Assembly: GCA_021323735.1 (NCBI GenBank)
Contig: JAJPKM010000017.1
Span: 1 to 58,762, forward strand
Reading direction: 5' to 3'
Source: Gammaproteobacteria bacterium
Lineage (GTDB): Bacteria; Pseudomonadota; Gammaproteobacteria; Steroidobacterales; Steroidobacteraceae
DNA length: 58,762 nt
Shown here: in pieces, positions 15,843 to 25,122 of the stretch
How positions within the stretch are numbered: the stretch's first letter is position 1
Layout: every line of letters begins with the position of its first letter
Notes under the pieces: generated by a model
Seen by the model: the letters and a program-made list of their open reading frames with translations, nothing else
What the model was told of the DNA's origin: nothing
The model's database searches: none
Made by a program: the position numbers and the translations under genes

Positions 15843-15897
15843 CGCAAGCCTAAGGTGAGATACACTACGAACAAGCCATTTCAAGGAGAATGCAAAC

Positions 15898-16656
15898 ATG
15901 GCAGCCAGCAATACATGGATCCGATCCTCGACATCGTCTGCGGGGGTCAACACGGGCAAGCGTCGGGTACGTCGCGTCCTCATCGTCGACGATCACCCCA
16001 TCGTGCGACAGGGACTCCGGCGCATCATGGAGAACGAAGAGGACTTGGTGGTTTGCGGCGAGGCCGAAACGGCGCGCGATGCGCGTATCGCCATCAAGGA
16101 ACTCAATCCGGACGTCATGATTGCGGACATCAGTCTCAAGCAAAGTGACGGCATCGAACTGGTGCGCGACGTGCGTGCTCACTATCCGCAGCTGCCGATC
16201 CTCGTCCTGTCGATGCACGACGAGACGATTTATGCGGAGCGTATGCTCTCGGCCGGCGCCAACGGCTACATCATGAAGCAGGCGGCAAGCGAGCAATTTC
16301 TCGTGTCCTTGCGCCGGGTACTGGACGGCGGGATCTATGTCTCCGAGGCCATCGGCAACAACATGATTCAGAAATTCGCGGCCGGCGGATCTTATATATC
16401 TGCCAATCCCATCGATCGGTTGAGCAATCGCGAACTGCAGATTCTGCACATGATCGGCAAGGGGAGGAGCACCCGGGAAACCGCCGAATCCTTGAATTTG
16501 AGCATAAAGACCGTGGAATCCCACCGTCAGCGCATCAAGCGCAAGCTGAATCTGACCACCGGTACGCAGCTGGTGCAGTATGCGGTGAACTGGTTCACCG
16601 GCCGCGAGGCGAATGCTGCGACGAACCCGTTACCCAGCGAGGAGGTAAGCCCCTAG
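15898..16656 (+). CDS. NarL/FixJ-family response regulator
   Basis: The ATG at 15898 follows AAGGAGAATGCAAAC, an excellent ribosome binding site. The 252-residue protein has a receiver domain (about 25-142: VLIVDDHPIVRQG acidic pair, phosphoacceptor Asp77 in VMIADISL, Ser in LVLSMHD, Lys in YIMKQA). A LuxR-type helix-turn-helix follows (about 172-230: LSNRELQILHMIGKG, ETAESLNLSIKTVESHRQRI). The N-terminal ~20 residues are an unusual Ser/Thr-rich extension. It is almost certainly the partner of the kinase immediately upstream. Target promoters are unknown, and no obvious LuxR-type binding sites could be chosen by eye. Confidence 0.93.
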   Translation: MAASNTWIRSSTSSAGVNTGKRRVRRVLIVDDHPIVRQGLRRIMENEEDLVVCGEAETARDARIAIKELNPDVMIADISLKQSDGIELVRDVRAHYPQLPILVLSMHDETIYAERMLSAGANGYIMKQAASEQFLVSLRRVLDGGIYVSEAIGNNMIQKFAAGGSYISANPIDRLSNRELQILHMIGKGRSTRETAESLNLSIKTVESHRQRIKRKLNLTTGTQLVQYAVNWFTGREANAATNPLPSEEVSP

Positions 16657-16914
16657 CCCCGGGGCCGGGTTGCGTTGATCGGGTATCGGGCGTTGAGGCT
16701 GTCATGCCCATGGGGCGGGAATCGCGACCCTGTCGGTGGGCCAGGCCTGCCTGAACGCCTTGATGAAGCGGCGCCGTTTGGCAGTTGGACCCAATTCGGG
16801 CTTTCTCTTAGCGTCAATGAGTGCCAGTGCCGAGATTTTCAACGATGGTTTGACCCATGATTCAGTCACCGGGCTCATGGCCGATATTTCGGACAGCCAT
16901 AGGGGTAAGCAGGG

Positions 16915-17916
16915 TTGACGATAGTGTCTGAGGAAACCGTGACGCCGATCACAGTCGACGAATCACCGGCCATTTTGCTGGCCGAGGATGATCCGGTTAC
17001 CCGGATGCTCATGACCCGCTTTCTCAAGAATGCCGGCTACGAAGTGGATGCCGTTGCCAATGGTTGCGAAGCGCTCGACCGGATGACCAAGCGCTACTAC
17101 CCCATGCTGGTCACCGATTGGGAAATGCCGCAGATGGACGGTATCGCCCTGTGCAAGGCGGTTCGCAACATGCAGCTCGACGGGTATGTGTATGCGCTGC
17201 TGCTTACCGCGCGCGATGCCAAGGAACACGTCATCGCCGGCTTGGAGGCGGGCGCCGACGATTACCTGGTCAAGCCCGTGCACGAGCCGGAGCTGATCGC
17301 GCGTCTCAATGCGGGACGGCGAATTCTGGCGCTCGAGCACTCGTTGCGCGTCGCCAATCAGCGCAACCGTATCCTGTCCATCACCGACGCCCTGACCGGT
17401 GCCTACAATCGCCGCTACCTCATGGAGCAGCTGCCGCGCGAGTTCGAGCGCTGCCGCCGCTACGGCTACCCGCTCTCGGTACTGATGTGCGATCTCGATC
17501 ATTTCAAACTCATCAACGATGAGCTCGGCCACGCGGCTGGCGACGATGTTCTACAGCAGTTCGCCTGCCGTGCCCAGAAATTCATCCGCTCCAACAGCGA
17601 TTGGATTGCGCGCTACGGCGGCGAGGAGTTTCTCATCGTGCTGCCGGAAACCAGCCACGACGAAGCCGTGGTGGTTGCGGAGAAAATCCGACTCCTGGTC
17701 GCTTCCATGCCGTTTTCGATCCACGGCGGCGATGCCGCCGTGACGGTGAGCTTCGGGATCGCCTCGACCGGGCCGACAGGTCCTGATCTTGGCCTCAAAG
17801 TCGATGCGATGATCCGGGCGGCGGATGAAAGTTTGTACAAGAGTAAATTGGCGGGGCGCAATTGCTCCACCGGCCAGCAAATGGGTGTGCCGCTGGCTCT
17901 TGCCGCGCACGCCTAG
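16915..17916 (+). CDS. Response regulator diguanylate cyclase (REC-GGDEF)
   Basis: 333 residues from the TTG at 16915, with GTG at 16924 a good alternative. The N-terminal receiver (about 17-135) has AEDDPVTR, phosphoacceptor Asp in LVTDWEMPQMDG, Thr in LLLTARD and Lys in LVKPVHEPE. A short helix (LEHSLRVANQRNRILSITDALTG) links it to a GGDEF domain with DLDHFKLINDELGH and active-site RYGGEEF. The product-inhibition RxxD site is not canonical, since the four residues at that position read SNSD. It makes c-di-GMP from GTP, probably as a phosphorylation-driven dimer like PleD or WspR. It lies 258 bp past the NarL-type regulator and may receive phosphate from a neighbouring kinase. Confidence 0.93.
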   Translation: MTIVSEETVTPITVDESPAILLAEDDPVTRMLMTRFLKNAGYEVDAVANGCEALDRMTKRYYPMLVTDWEMPQMDGIALCKAVRNMQLDGYVYALLLTARDAKEHVIAGLEAGADDYLVKPVHEPELIARLNAGRRILALEHSLRVANQRNRILSITDALTGAYNRRYLMEQLPREFERCRRYGYPLSVLMCDLDHFKLINDELGHAAGDDVLQQFACRAQKFIRSNSDWIARYGGEEFLIVLPETSHDEAVVVAEKIRLLVASMPFSIHGGDAAVTVSFGIASTGPTGPDLGLKVDAMIRAADESLYKSKLAGRNCSTGQQMGVPLALAAHA

Positions 17917-17938
17917 CGCGTTCCTGCCAGCCGCACGC

Positions 17939-20900
17939 TCAACCGACGCGGCGCAATTCCTCGTTCACCGCGGCCAGCTTCTCGCTGAGTTCCGCCACCA
18001 AGCCGCCGATGGCCGGCACGGATTGCTCGCGCACGGCATTCTCGAGGCGCGAGGCCGTGCGGCTCAAATCCAGCGCATGAATGTTGGCACTTGCCCCTTT
18101 CAATGAGTGGGCTCGCTTGCGCACGGTATCGAAGTCACTGACCTTCAGCGCCGCCAAGATCTCCGCGAGGCATTGATCGCCGCTGCTGACGAAGGTCTCC
18201 GCCAGTTCCCGCTCGAATTCCGCATCGCCGCCGGTCAGTTCGCGCAGCGCGTCGCGGTCGATTGCCGCCGCCGCCGGTTGCGCCTTCAGAAACCGGCTCA
18301 AGGCCTCGATCAGCTGCGCAGGCTCGATGGGTTTTCCAAGATGCGCATCCATGCCGGCGGCGATACATTTCGCCCTATCCTCGGTCATGACGTTGGCGGT
18401 GAGCGCGATGATGGGCAGGTGCTTGGCGCCCTGGGATTTTTCCCATTCGCGGATGCGCTGCGTCGCCGTGAATCCATCCATCACCGGCATCTGGCAATCC
18501 ATCAAGACCGCGTCGAAGGCGGCGGATGTGATGCGCTCCAGGGCCTCGGCCCCGTTGTTGGCTATGGTCACGTGGGCAGCCAAGTTCTCGAGTGTTTTTT
18601 GCGCCACGCGTTGATTGACAGGATTGTCCTCGACCAGCAGGATTCTGTTGCCGCGGAAAGCGGGCGGTGCCTGGCGGAAGGTCTTCGAGATCGGCGCGTG
18701 CGGTACCTTCCCGGTCAGCACCTGGTCGATGAGGCCCGCCAGGTCGGCAGCGCGAATGGGCTTCAGGCCGACGGCATTGGGCCGATGCTCGTGCTCGGCG
18801 GTGCTGCGTTCGGCGCCGAACAAACACATCAGAATCAGCGGCAGGCGCGCAAAGCGGCTATCGCTTCGCAGCGCGGTCAAGAGATCAAGTCCCCCGCGCA
18901 GGGGCATCAACTCATCGGCCAACACCAAGTCGAAGCGGTTCTCCGTGACCTGCGTCAGGGCGGCCTCGACGCTGTCCACGCACACCGTGTCGTAACCATA
19001 GCGTTTCAGCTTCAATTGCAAGCTGGCGCGCGCCGCGGGGATGTCATCGACGATGAGAACTTTCCGCCCCAGCCCCGTGGGCACGCGCGCCGGCTGCTCC
19101 TTCAGCACGTCGACCTCCACCCGGACCCAGAAGGTCGAGCCGCTGCCGACCTGGCTGCGTACCCCGACTTCGCCGCCCATCAATTCGGCCAGACTCTTGA
19201 CGATGGACAGTCCTAGGCCGGTGCCGCCGTAATGGCGCGTGGTGGAGGAATCGACTTGCGAGAAGGACTTGAACAGGCGATCGAGCCGGTCCGACGGGAC
19301 GCCTATGCCGGTGTCGGTGACCTCCAAGTTCAGCGAGGCTCGGTGGTCCGGGAGCGGCCGCATATCCAAGTGAACGGTGATGTGTCCCTCATGCGTGAAC
19401 TTGACCGCGTTGCTCAGCAGATTCAGGACCACCTGGCGCAACCGCCCCGGATCTGCACGGATCAATACCGGCACGTCCTCTTCGATGCTGACGATGAGTT
19501 CGATGCCCTTGGCGGCGGTTTGTAAGGCGGTGGCGGCGACGGTCTCGTACAGCAGATGAATCAGATCGAACTCGACATTCTCCAGTTCCAGCCGGTCCGC
19601 TTCGATTTTCGACAGGTCCAGCACGCCGTTGATGAGGGAGAGCAGCGCCTTGGCGCTGCCGCGGATGATGTCCAAGTACTCGCGCTGCGTGTCGTTAAGC
19701 GGCGTCTCGGCCAGAATTTGCGACATGCCGAGCACACCGTTCATGGGAGTGCGGATTTCATGGCTCAGGTTGGCGAGGAAGCTGCTTTTGGCTCGATTGG
19801 CAGCCTCCGCGGCCAGCTTGGCCTCGAGGGAGGCTTGTTCGGCGAGTTTTCGGTCGGTGACGAGTTGCATGGCGCCGGCCAAGCGCAGCGGCGTGCCATC
19901 CGCCGCGCGTTCGGCCTGGCCCCGCGCGCGCATCCACTCATAGTGCCCGGCCTTGTGACGCACGCGAAATTCCAGGTCGTACACCGCGCGATGCTGCAGA
20001 TGATTGTCCAGCGCGAGACCCACACGCTCCCGATCCTCCGGATGGACCAAGCTCACAAAATGTTCGTGGTTGGATCCCAGTTCCTCGACGCTGTAGCCCA
20101 GCAACTCGCCAAACTGCAGGCCGTACCAGGAAACATGGGTGAGAAGATCGATTTCCCAGAGGCCGTCCTGCGTGCCGCGCAGTGCCCGCTCCAAACGAAT
20201 CTCCACCGAGCCCAACGCCGCCTTGGTGTGTTTCAGGTCGCTGATGTCGACGATGGCACCGGTAATACGCTCGACATCCCCGGTCGGGCCGCGCGCGACC
20301 TTTGCCTTCTCGCCGAGCCAGCGTTCGGTGCCGTTGTCGAGCAGGACGCGGTACTCGCAGCGATAGTAAGGAGCCGCGGGCGTGGTTTCCAACGGTGCGC
20401 TGCGGACGCGGGCGAAATCATCCGGATGCACGCGGGACAGGGTGCGGTTCAGATCGTCGAGCGACATGGTCGCCGGGATGCCCAGCAGTTCATGGAAATT
20501 CTCGGAGCAGAAGCGGCTGTTGCGGCGAAAGTCGAAGTCGAAAGTGGCCACGCCCGCCGCGGTCTGCGCGATGTTGAGCGACTCGGTGGCATAGTGCAGC
20601 TTCTCTTCCAGTTCCTTGCGCTGGGTGACGTCGGTCACGGTGCCGATCGCGCGCGAATCGTAGCCCTCGCCGCCCAGCAGCACCTGCCCGCGACCGGCCA
20701 GCCAACGTGTTTCCCCCGACGCCGTCAGGGTCCGATATTCGGTTTCATACCCGCCGCCGGAGGCCACTGCGTGGTTCAGTGCATGAACCACCCCTTCCAG
20801 ATCTTCGGGGTGAATGGAGGCGAGCCACTCATCCCGCGTGAGGGTCATGTCACGGCATTCCAACCCGATCAGCTCGAAGAAGAGCGAGGTACCCCGAATG

Positions 20901-21112
20901 TGGCCGCTCGCGAGGTTCAGTTCGAAGACACCAAAGCCGCCTGCGGCCTGGGCAAACTCCAGAAACTCCGCGGAACTGCGCGACAGGCTGTTGGCAGCCG
21001 GAAGAGGGGCGGGCAATGCCTCGCCCGCGATCGCGCCTGCGTACGTCGGATCCTTAGCGTCGGAACGTCTTCGCAGCTTGCTGAGTAATGTGCTCTGAGT
21101 CGGCCAAGGCAT
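17939..21112 (-). CDS. Hybrid sensor histidine kinase: PAS x3, HisKA, HATPase, REC x2, HPt
   Basis: ATG 21112 is preferred because it leaves 92 bp to the divergent mutY. The frame is open to a GTG at 21172, and numbering here uses that longer form. Three PAS/PAC units (about 65-185, 195-315, 325-445) precede HisKA (FLANLSHEIRTPMNG, His471) and HATPase_c (LNLLSNAVKFT, GTGLGLSIV). Receiver one has LIVDDIPAAR and ADELMPLRGG, with Cys in LILMCLFG where Ser/Thr is usual. Receiver two is canonical (LVEDNPVN, LMDCQMPVMDG, LTANV, GKPIEP). The HPt domain has RAHSLKGASANI. This is a complete phosphorelay in one cytoplasmic chain, and the HPt could feed the REC-GGDEF protein encoded on the opposite strand 22 bp away. 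Confidence 0.92.
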   Translation of the reverse strand: MPWPTQSTLLSKLRRRSDAKDPTYAGAIAGEALPAPLPAANSLSRSSAEFLEFAQAAGGFGVFELNLASGHIRGTSLFFELIGLECRDMTLTRDEWLASIHPEDLEGVVHALNHAVASGGGYETEYRTLTASGETRWLAGRGQVLLGGEGYDSRAIGTVTDVTQRKELEEKLHYATESLNIAQTAAGVATFDFDFRRNSRFCSENFHELLGIPATMSLDDLNRTLSRVHPDDFARVRSAPLETTPAAPYYRCEYRVLLDNGTERWLGEKAKVARGPTGDVERITGAIVDISDLKHTKAALGSVEIRLERALRGTQDGLWEIDLLTHVSWYGLQFGELLGYSVEELGSNHEHFVSLVHPEDRERVGLALDNHLQHRAVYDLEFRVRHKAGHYEWMRARGQAERAADGTPLRLAGAMQLVTDRKLAEQASLEAKLAAEAANRAKSSFLANLSHEIRTPMNGVLGMSQILAETPLNDTQREYLDIIRGSAKALLSLINGVLDLSKIEADRLELENVEFDLIHLLYETVAATALQTAAKGIELIVSIEEDVPVLIRADPGRLRQVVLNLLSNAVKFTHEGHITVHLDMRPLPDHRASLNLEVTDTGIGVPSDRLDRLFKSFSQVDSSTTRHYGGTGLGLSIVKSLAELMGGEVGVRSQVGSGSTFWVRVEVDVLKEQPARVPTGLGRKVLIVDDIPAARASLQLKLKRYGYDTVCVDSVEAALTQVTENRFDLVLADELMPLRGGLDLLTALRSDSRFARLPLILMCLFGAERSTAEHEHRPNAVGLKPIRAADLAGLIDQVLTGKVPHAPISKTFRQAPPAFRGNRILLVEDNPVNQRVAQKTLENLAAHVTIANNGAEALERITSAAFDAVLMDCQMPVMDGFTATQRIREWEKSQGAKHLPIIALTANVMTEDRAKCIAAGMDAHLGKPIEPAQLIEALSRFLKAQPAAAAIDRDALRELTGGDAEFERELAETFVSSGDQCLAEILAALKVSDFDTVRKRAHSLKGASANIHALDLSRTASRLENAVREQSVPAIGGLVAELSEKLAAVNEELRRVG

Positions 21113-21204
21113 GCGGATAGCGTATCCCAGTGGGTTGCGCCCCATCTTAAGGGTATCGGCTGGAACGGGCACCGCTTGAGCTATGATCGATCTCTCAATC
21201 CCGT

Positions 21205-22335
21205 ATGAAACATGCGAAATCCGACGTTTTTGAAGCCATGGCAGGCATAGCCGCCGTCACGCCTACCGAGGGCGCGCAGGCCTTTGCCCGGGATCTGCTC
21301 GGCTGGTTCGGGGTGCATGGACGGCACAACTTGCCCTGGCAAGTCCATCCCACGGCGTATCGGGTGTGGGTGTCGGAGGTCATGCTGCAGCAGACGCAAG
21401 TGGCCACGGTCATTCCGTACTACGAACGCTTCATGGCGCGCTTCCCCGATATTGCCTCCTTGGCAGCAGCGCCGCTGGATGAGGTGTTGCACCTCTGGAC
21501 CGGCTTGGGGTATTACGCCCGCGCGCGCAATTTGCATGCCTGCGCCTCGAACGTCGTGGAGCAACACGGCGGCGAGTTTCCGCAACGAATCGAAGCCATG
21601 ATGGAACTCCCCGGTATCGGGCGCTCCACGGCGGGTGCGATTCTGGCCCTCGCGGCCGGGCAGCGTCACCCCATTCTCGACGGCAATGCCAAGCGGGTGC
21701 TCTCGCGGTTTTTTGGCATCGCCGGAGATCCCACCTCGGCCGCCGTGCTCGCGACCCTTTGGGCGCAGGCCGATGCCTGCACTCCAGAGCAGGCGGCTGC
21801 CGCCTACACGCAGGCCATCATGGACCTAGGCGCCACGGTGTGTACCCGGTCGAAACCCGCCTGCGAGCTATGTCCCCTGCGGGCCGGCTGTACGGCGATG
21901 CGCGAAGGGCGCCAGGCGCAATTGCCGGGTAAGAAGCATCGGCCGGTTCGGCCCTCGCGCGAGGCGACCGTCTTGATTGCCGAGGCGCAAACCCAGGGTT
22001 CGATCGCAGTACTGGTGGAGCGCCGGCCCCACTCGGGATTATGGGGCGGACTGTGGTCGCCTCCCCAGTTTGACAGCCCAGGAGAGGCGCTCGCCTGGTG
22101 CCGCAAGGAACTCGGCGGCTCAGCCGAGTCACATCGGCTGCCGCCGATCGATCACGCCTTTACGCATTTCGACCTGCGCTTGAATCCGCTGCGCGTGCGC
22201 TGCGAAACCACGGCGGGCGTGAGCGACGGCGAGGATCGGCGTTGGTACCGCCTCGACGCACCGCCACGCATCGGCCTGCCGCAACCCATCCGGCAGTTAT
22301 TCGAACGCCTGCGTACGAACCGGGCCATGGGTTAA
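21205..22335 (+). CDS. mutY: A/G-specific adenine DNA glycosylase MutY
   Basis: 376 residues. MutY removes adenine mispaired with 8-oxoguanine in base-excision repair. Diagnostic features are [24 protein letters not shown] (catalytic Glu in SEVML), the helix-hairpin-helix [12 protein letters not shown], the catalytic Asp in [16 protein letters not shown] and the [4Fe-4S] loop [17 protein letters not shown] with C-x6-C-x2-C-x5-C spacing. The C-terminal NUDIX-like 8-oxoG recognition domain ([40 protein letters not shown]) is complete. It runs 33 bp upstream of the first codon of yggX on the same strand, matching the mutY-yggX order of many gammaproteobacteria. Confidence 0.97.
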   Translation: MKHAKSDVFEAMAGIAAVTPTEGAQAFARDLLGWFGVHGRHNLPWQVHPTAYRVWVSEVMLQQTQVATVIPYYERFMARFPDIASLAAAPLDEVLHLWTGLGYYARARNLHACASNVVEQHGGEFPQRIEAMMELPGIGRSTAGAILALAAGQRHPILDGNAKRVLSRFFGIAGDPTSAAVLATLWAQADACTPEQAAAAYTQAIMDLGATVCTRSKPACELCPLRAGCTAMREGRQAQLPGKKHRPVRPSREATVLIAEAQTQGSIAVLVERRPHSGLWGGLWSPPQFDSPGEALAWCRKELGGSAESHRLPPIDHAFTHFDLRLNPLRVRCETTAGVSDGEDRRWYRLDAPPRIGLPQPIRQLFERLRTNRAMG

Positions 22336-22343
22336 GATTCGCC

Positions 22344-22610
22344 ATGGCACGCAAGATCCACTGTGTATTGCTGAAGCGCGAGGCGGAAGGTCTCGACTAC
22401 TTGCCCTATCCCGGCGAGCTGGGAAAACGTATCTACGACAACATCTCGAAGGAAGCATGGGCGCAGTGGGTGGCCCACCAGACCATGCTGATCAACGAGA
22501 ATCGCCTGACGCCCATTGAACCTAAGGCGCGTGCCTTCTTAGTGGCGGAAATGGAGAAGTTTCTGTTCGGCGGCGGCTCCGATAAGCCCAAGGAGTACGT
22601 GCCGAAGTAA
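22344..22610 (+). CDS. yggX: Probable Fe(2+)-trafficking protein YggX
   Basis: The ATG at 22344, eight bases after the mutY stop, gives 88 residues, the usual YggX length. Family residues are clear: the N-terminal [30 protein letters not shown] with the single conserved Cys7, then [17 protein letters not shown] and EMEKFLFGG. YggX protects Fe-S proteins from oxidative damage and affects iron handling in the cytoplasm. It is cotranscribed with mutY, whose product carries a [4Fe-4S] cluster. A longer in-frame reading upstream overlaps mutY in another frame and is not used. Confidence 0.95.
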   Translation: MARKIHCVLLKREAEGLDYLPYPGELGKRIYDNISKEAWAQWVAHQTMLINENRLTPIEPKARAFLVAEMEKFLFGGGSDKPKEYVPK

Positions 22611-22638
22611 CAAGCCATGACACGAGCCGCCGGACGCA

Positions 22639-25080
22639 TCACCCGCCGCTGCGAACCGGCTCGGCCGGCTTCACGTAGGTATCGAGCCAGCGGTTCATTT
22701 CCCACAGCATGTGCGACAGGCTCTCATGCGCTTCGTAGCCATGGGCCTCGAGCGGCAGAAACACCAGCCGAACCGTGGCGCCGTGGCCCTTGAGCGCCAC
22801 GTAGAAGCGCTCGGATTGAATGGGAAAGGTGCCCTGATTGTCGTCCGCCTCGCCGTGGATGAGCAGGATGGGCGTCTTGATCTTGTCGGCGTAGCTGAAG
22901 GGTGAGGTCTTGAAGTACACCTCCGGAGCATCCCAGTAGGTGCGTTCCTAGGCCTGGAAGCCGAAGGGCGTGAGCGTGCGATTGTAGGCGCCGCTGCGCG
23001 CAATGCCGGCGCGGAACATGTCGCTGTGTGCCAGCAAATTCGCGGTCATGAATGCCCCGTAACTGTGACCCATGACGGCCACGCGCTTCGGGTCGACCAC
23101 ACCGAGCGACGCGCCGGCATCGATCGCTGCCTTGGCCCCAGCGATGAGCTGCTCCACGTAGGTGTCATTGGGCTGCGCATTGCCCTCACCCACGATGGGT
23201 ATGCTGGCATTCTCCAGCACCGCATAGCCGGTCTGTGTAAAGAAGACCGGAGAGCCCCAGCCGATGCGCGGAAACCGAAAGGGCGACCCGCTCACCTGGC
23301 CCGCGGCGGCGCGGGTTTTAAATTCCGCCGGATACGCTTCCATCAATGTCGGCAGTGGTCCCTGAGCTTTGTCGTAGCCGGCCGGAAGCCATAGCGTTGC
23401 CGTCAATTCCAAGCCGTCGGCGCGCTGGTATTTCAACAATTGCTTGGTCGGCAATTTCAGGTTCGCGTAGGGCGAGGGAAAGTCGGTCACCGGCTTCGGT
23501 GTCGCCCCCTCCGCCTGCTGCCGCAGCGTTGCGACGACGTAGTTGGGGGAGGTGCTCTGGCTTTCCTGGCGCACCAATACCTCGTCCTTACCCAATAGCG
23601 CGACCGGTTCCGCGTACATCTGCTTGGGCGAGCGCCATAGCACCTGTTCCGTACCGCCGCCGAGCGGCATCGCGCCGACAAAGGGCAGATCGCCCTCCGG
23701 CGTCGCACCCGGCGAGAGAAAATAAATCCCCTTGCCGTCAGGCGTCAGTTGCAGAACAGGGTAACCGCTGGCATTTAGAATGGATACCGCGCGGCCCGGG
23801 CTGTGATATCGATCCTGCGACGACCCCTCGTAGAGGGTGACACCTTTCGCGTTGCGGGCGCTCGGATCGAACGTGACCAGTGCGACTTTCCGGTCCGACC
23901 AGCGCCGTTCGGTGGCGAGGGCCAAATGATCGTGTCCCCATTCCACCCCGCGAAGCCGCAGCGGCGACTCCAGCAGAACCTCACCCGCACCCTCAAAGGG
24001 AGCCGCGAGTTGCATCAGCCGATCGCGCACGGCAGCCGTTACTTTCGGATCGCCGCCATCGCCGGCTTCCACCCAGACGAGCATGGCGGGCGCATCGCTG
24101 CGCCAGCCGTAATCACGCGGGCCGGTGGGAACCGCATCGAATGCGATTGGGATGGCATCCAGCAAGGGATGATCCGAGAGGTCCTTGATAGCTCCGGTCT
24201 TCAAATTGATGATCGAGGTCTTGGCGGGAAAGTTTTCCACCGGCAATGCATAGCTGAAGGGGCGGTGCACGCTTTCAATGAAGGCGAAGCGCCCATCGGG
24301 CGAGGGCTGTGCCTGCGCGATCAAACCCTTTGCCGGCAAGGTCCGGTGAGTCCCATCGAGAGACACGAGGACGAGGTCCGAGGTGGCATAGAACGCAAAG
24401 ACCGCTTCATCCGCCGGCGTTTTGAGCAGATCTTCGTAGGTGCGCGCCGGCGTCACCTTGCCCAGATTCTCTTCGACGTTGGGTCCTGTGGGAACCTCGG
24501 TGGCCCTTGGTGCGGCCCCGCGTGCCGCGGGCACGATCTTGCAGAGCAGTCCTTGCGAATCCGCCATCCACTCGCACGGTGTACCGAGCACCGCATTCAA
24601 TTTGAAGGTGCCCGTTCGGTGTGCCGACGCCATGGCCACATCGATAACCCACAGCTGCAGTTCATGGGGTTCTCTTTGGACAAAGGCCACATGCTTGGAA
24701 TCCGGCGACCAGGTCAGGTGGCTGGCCTTGAGCGTCGCAGGCAACGCCGCAATGGGCTGCCGCGCCCCGCCTGCCAGCGGCTGCAGCCAGATTTTCACCA
24801 CCGAGACTTCTCGGCTGGGGCCGTTGGTGGCGGGATTGAACCGAATGCCGGCGAGGCGATAGCGCGGCTGCGCCACCTCCGCAATGCTCGGGAAGGTCTG
24901 CGGCTGCAACACCAACAGCCGGGATCGATCCGGTGAGACGCTCACGACCGGTGTCGCCGGGGCATCCAGCAGTGCCTCAATCGCCGCTGGCGGCGTTTGG
25001 TACGTCAATGCCGACTGTGCGACCGCCCAACCTGCAAAGCCACACAGAGACAGCATGCCCACCGCAAGGATCTTCATCAT
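22639..25080 (-). pseudogene. S9 prolyl-oligopeptidase-family (glutamyl-endopeptidase-like) gene split by an in-frame TAG
   Basis: The frame is continuous from ATG 25080 to the stop near 22639 except for one TAG at 22950-22948. The 710-codon first part has a signal peptide (MMKILAVGMLSLCGFAGWAVAQ), a beta-propeller region (SPDSKHVAFV, SPDGRFAFIE), and the start of the hydrolase domain with nucleophile GHSYGAFM. The codons after TAG continue the same protein (ERTYWDAPEVYFK) and contain the catalytic Asp (IHGEADDN) and His (LEAHGYEAHES). GAG or CAG changed to TAG would explain it. Without readthrough the product lacks two of its three catalytic residues. It may be a recent pseudogene, a sequencing error or a suppressed stop. 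The intact form would be a periplasmic serine peptidase of about 813 residues. Confidence 0.85.
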
Positions 25081-25122
25081 TCGCTCCTGATCAGGCCCGG
25101 GCGGGCACTATACCAATGCCGA

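Noticed and set aside
17939-21172. Long plus-strand open frames opposite the hybrid kinase (for example 18107-19216 and 19556-21088)
   Set aside because: High GC content creates long antisense frames. The minus strand encodes clear kinase, receiver and HPt motifs throughout, and the plus frames show no family features.
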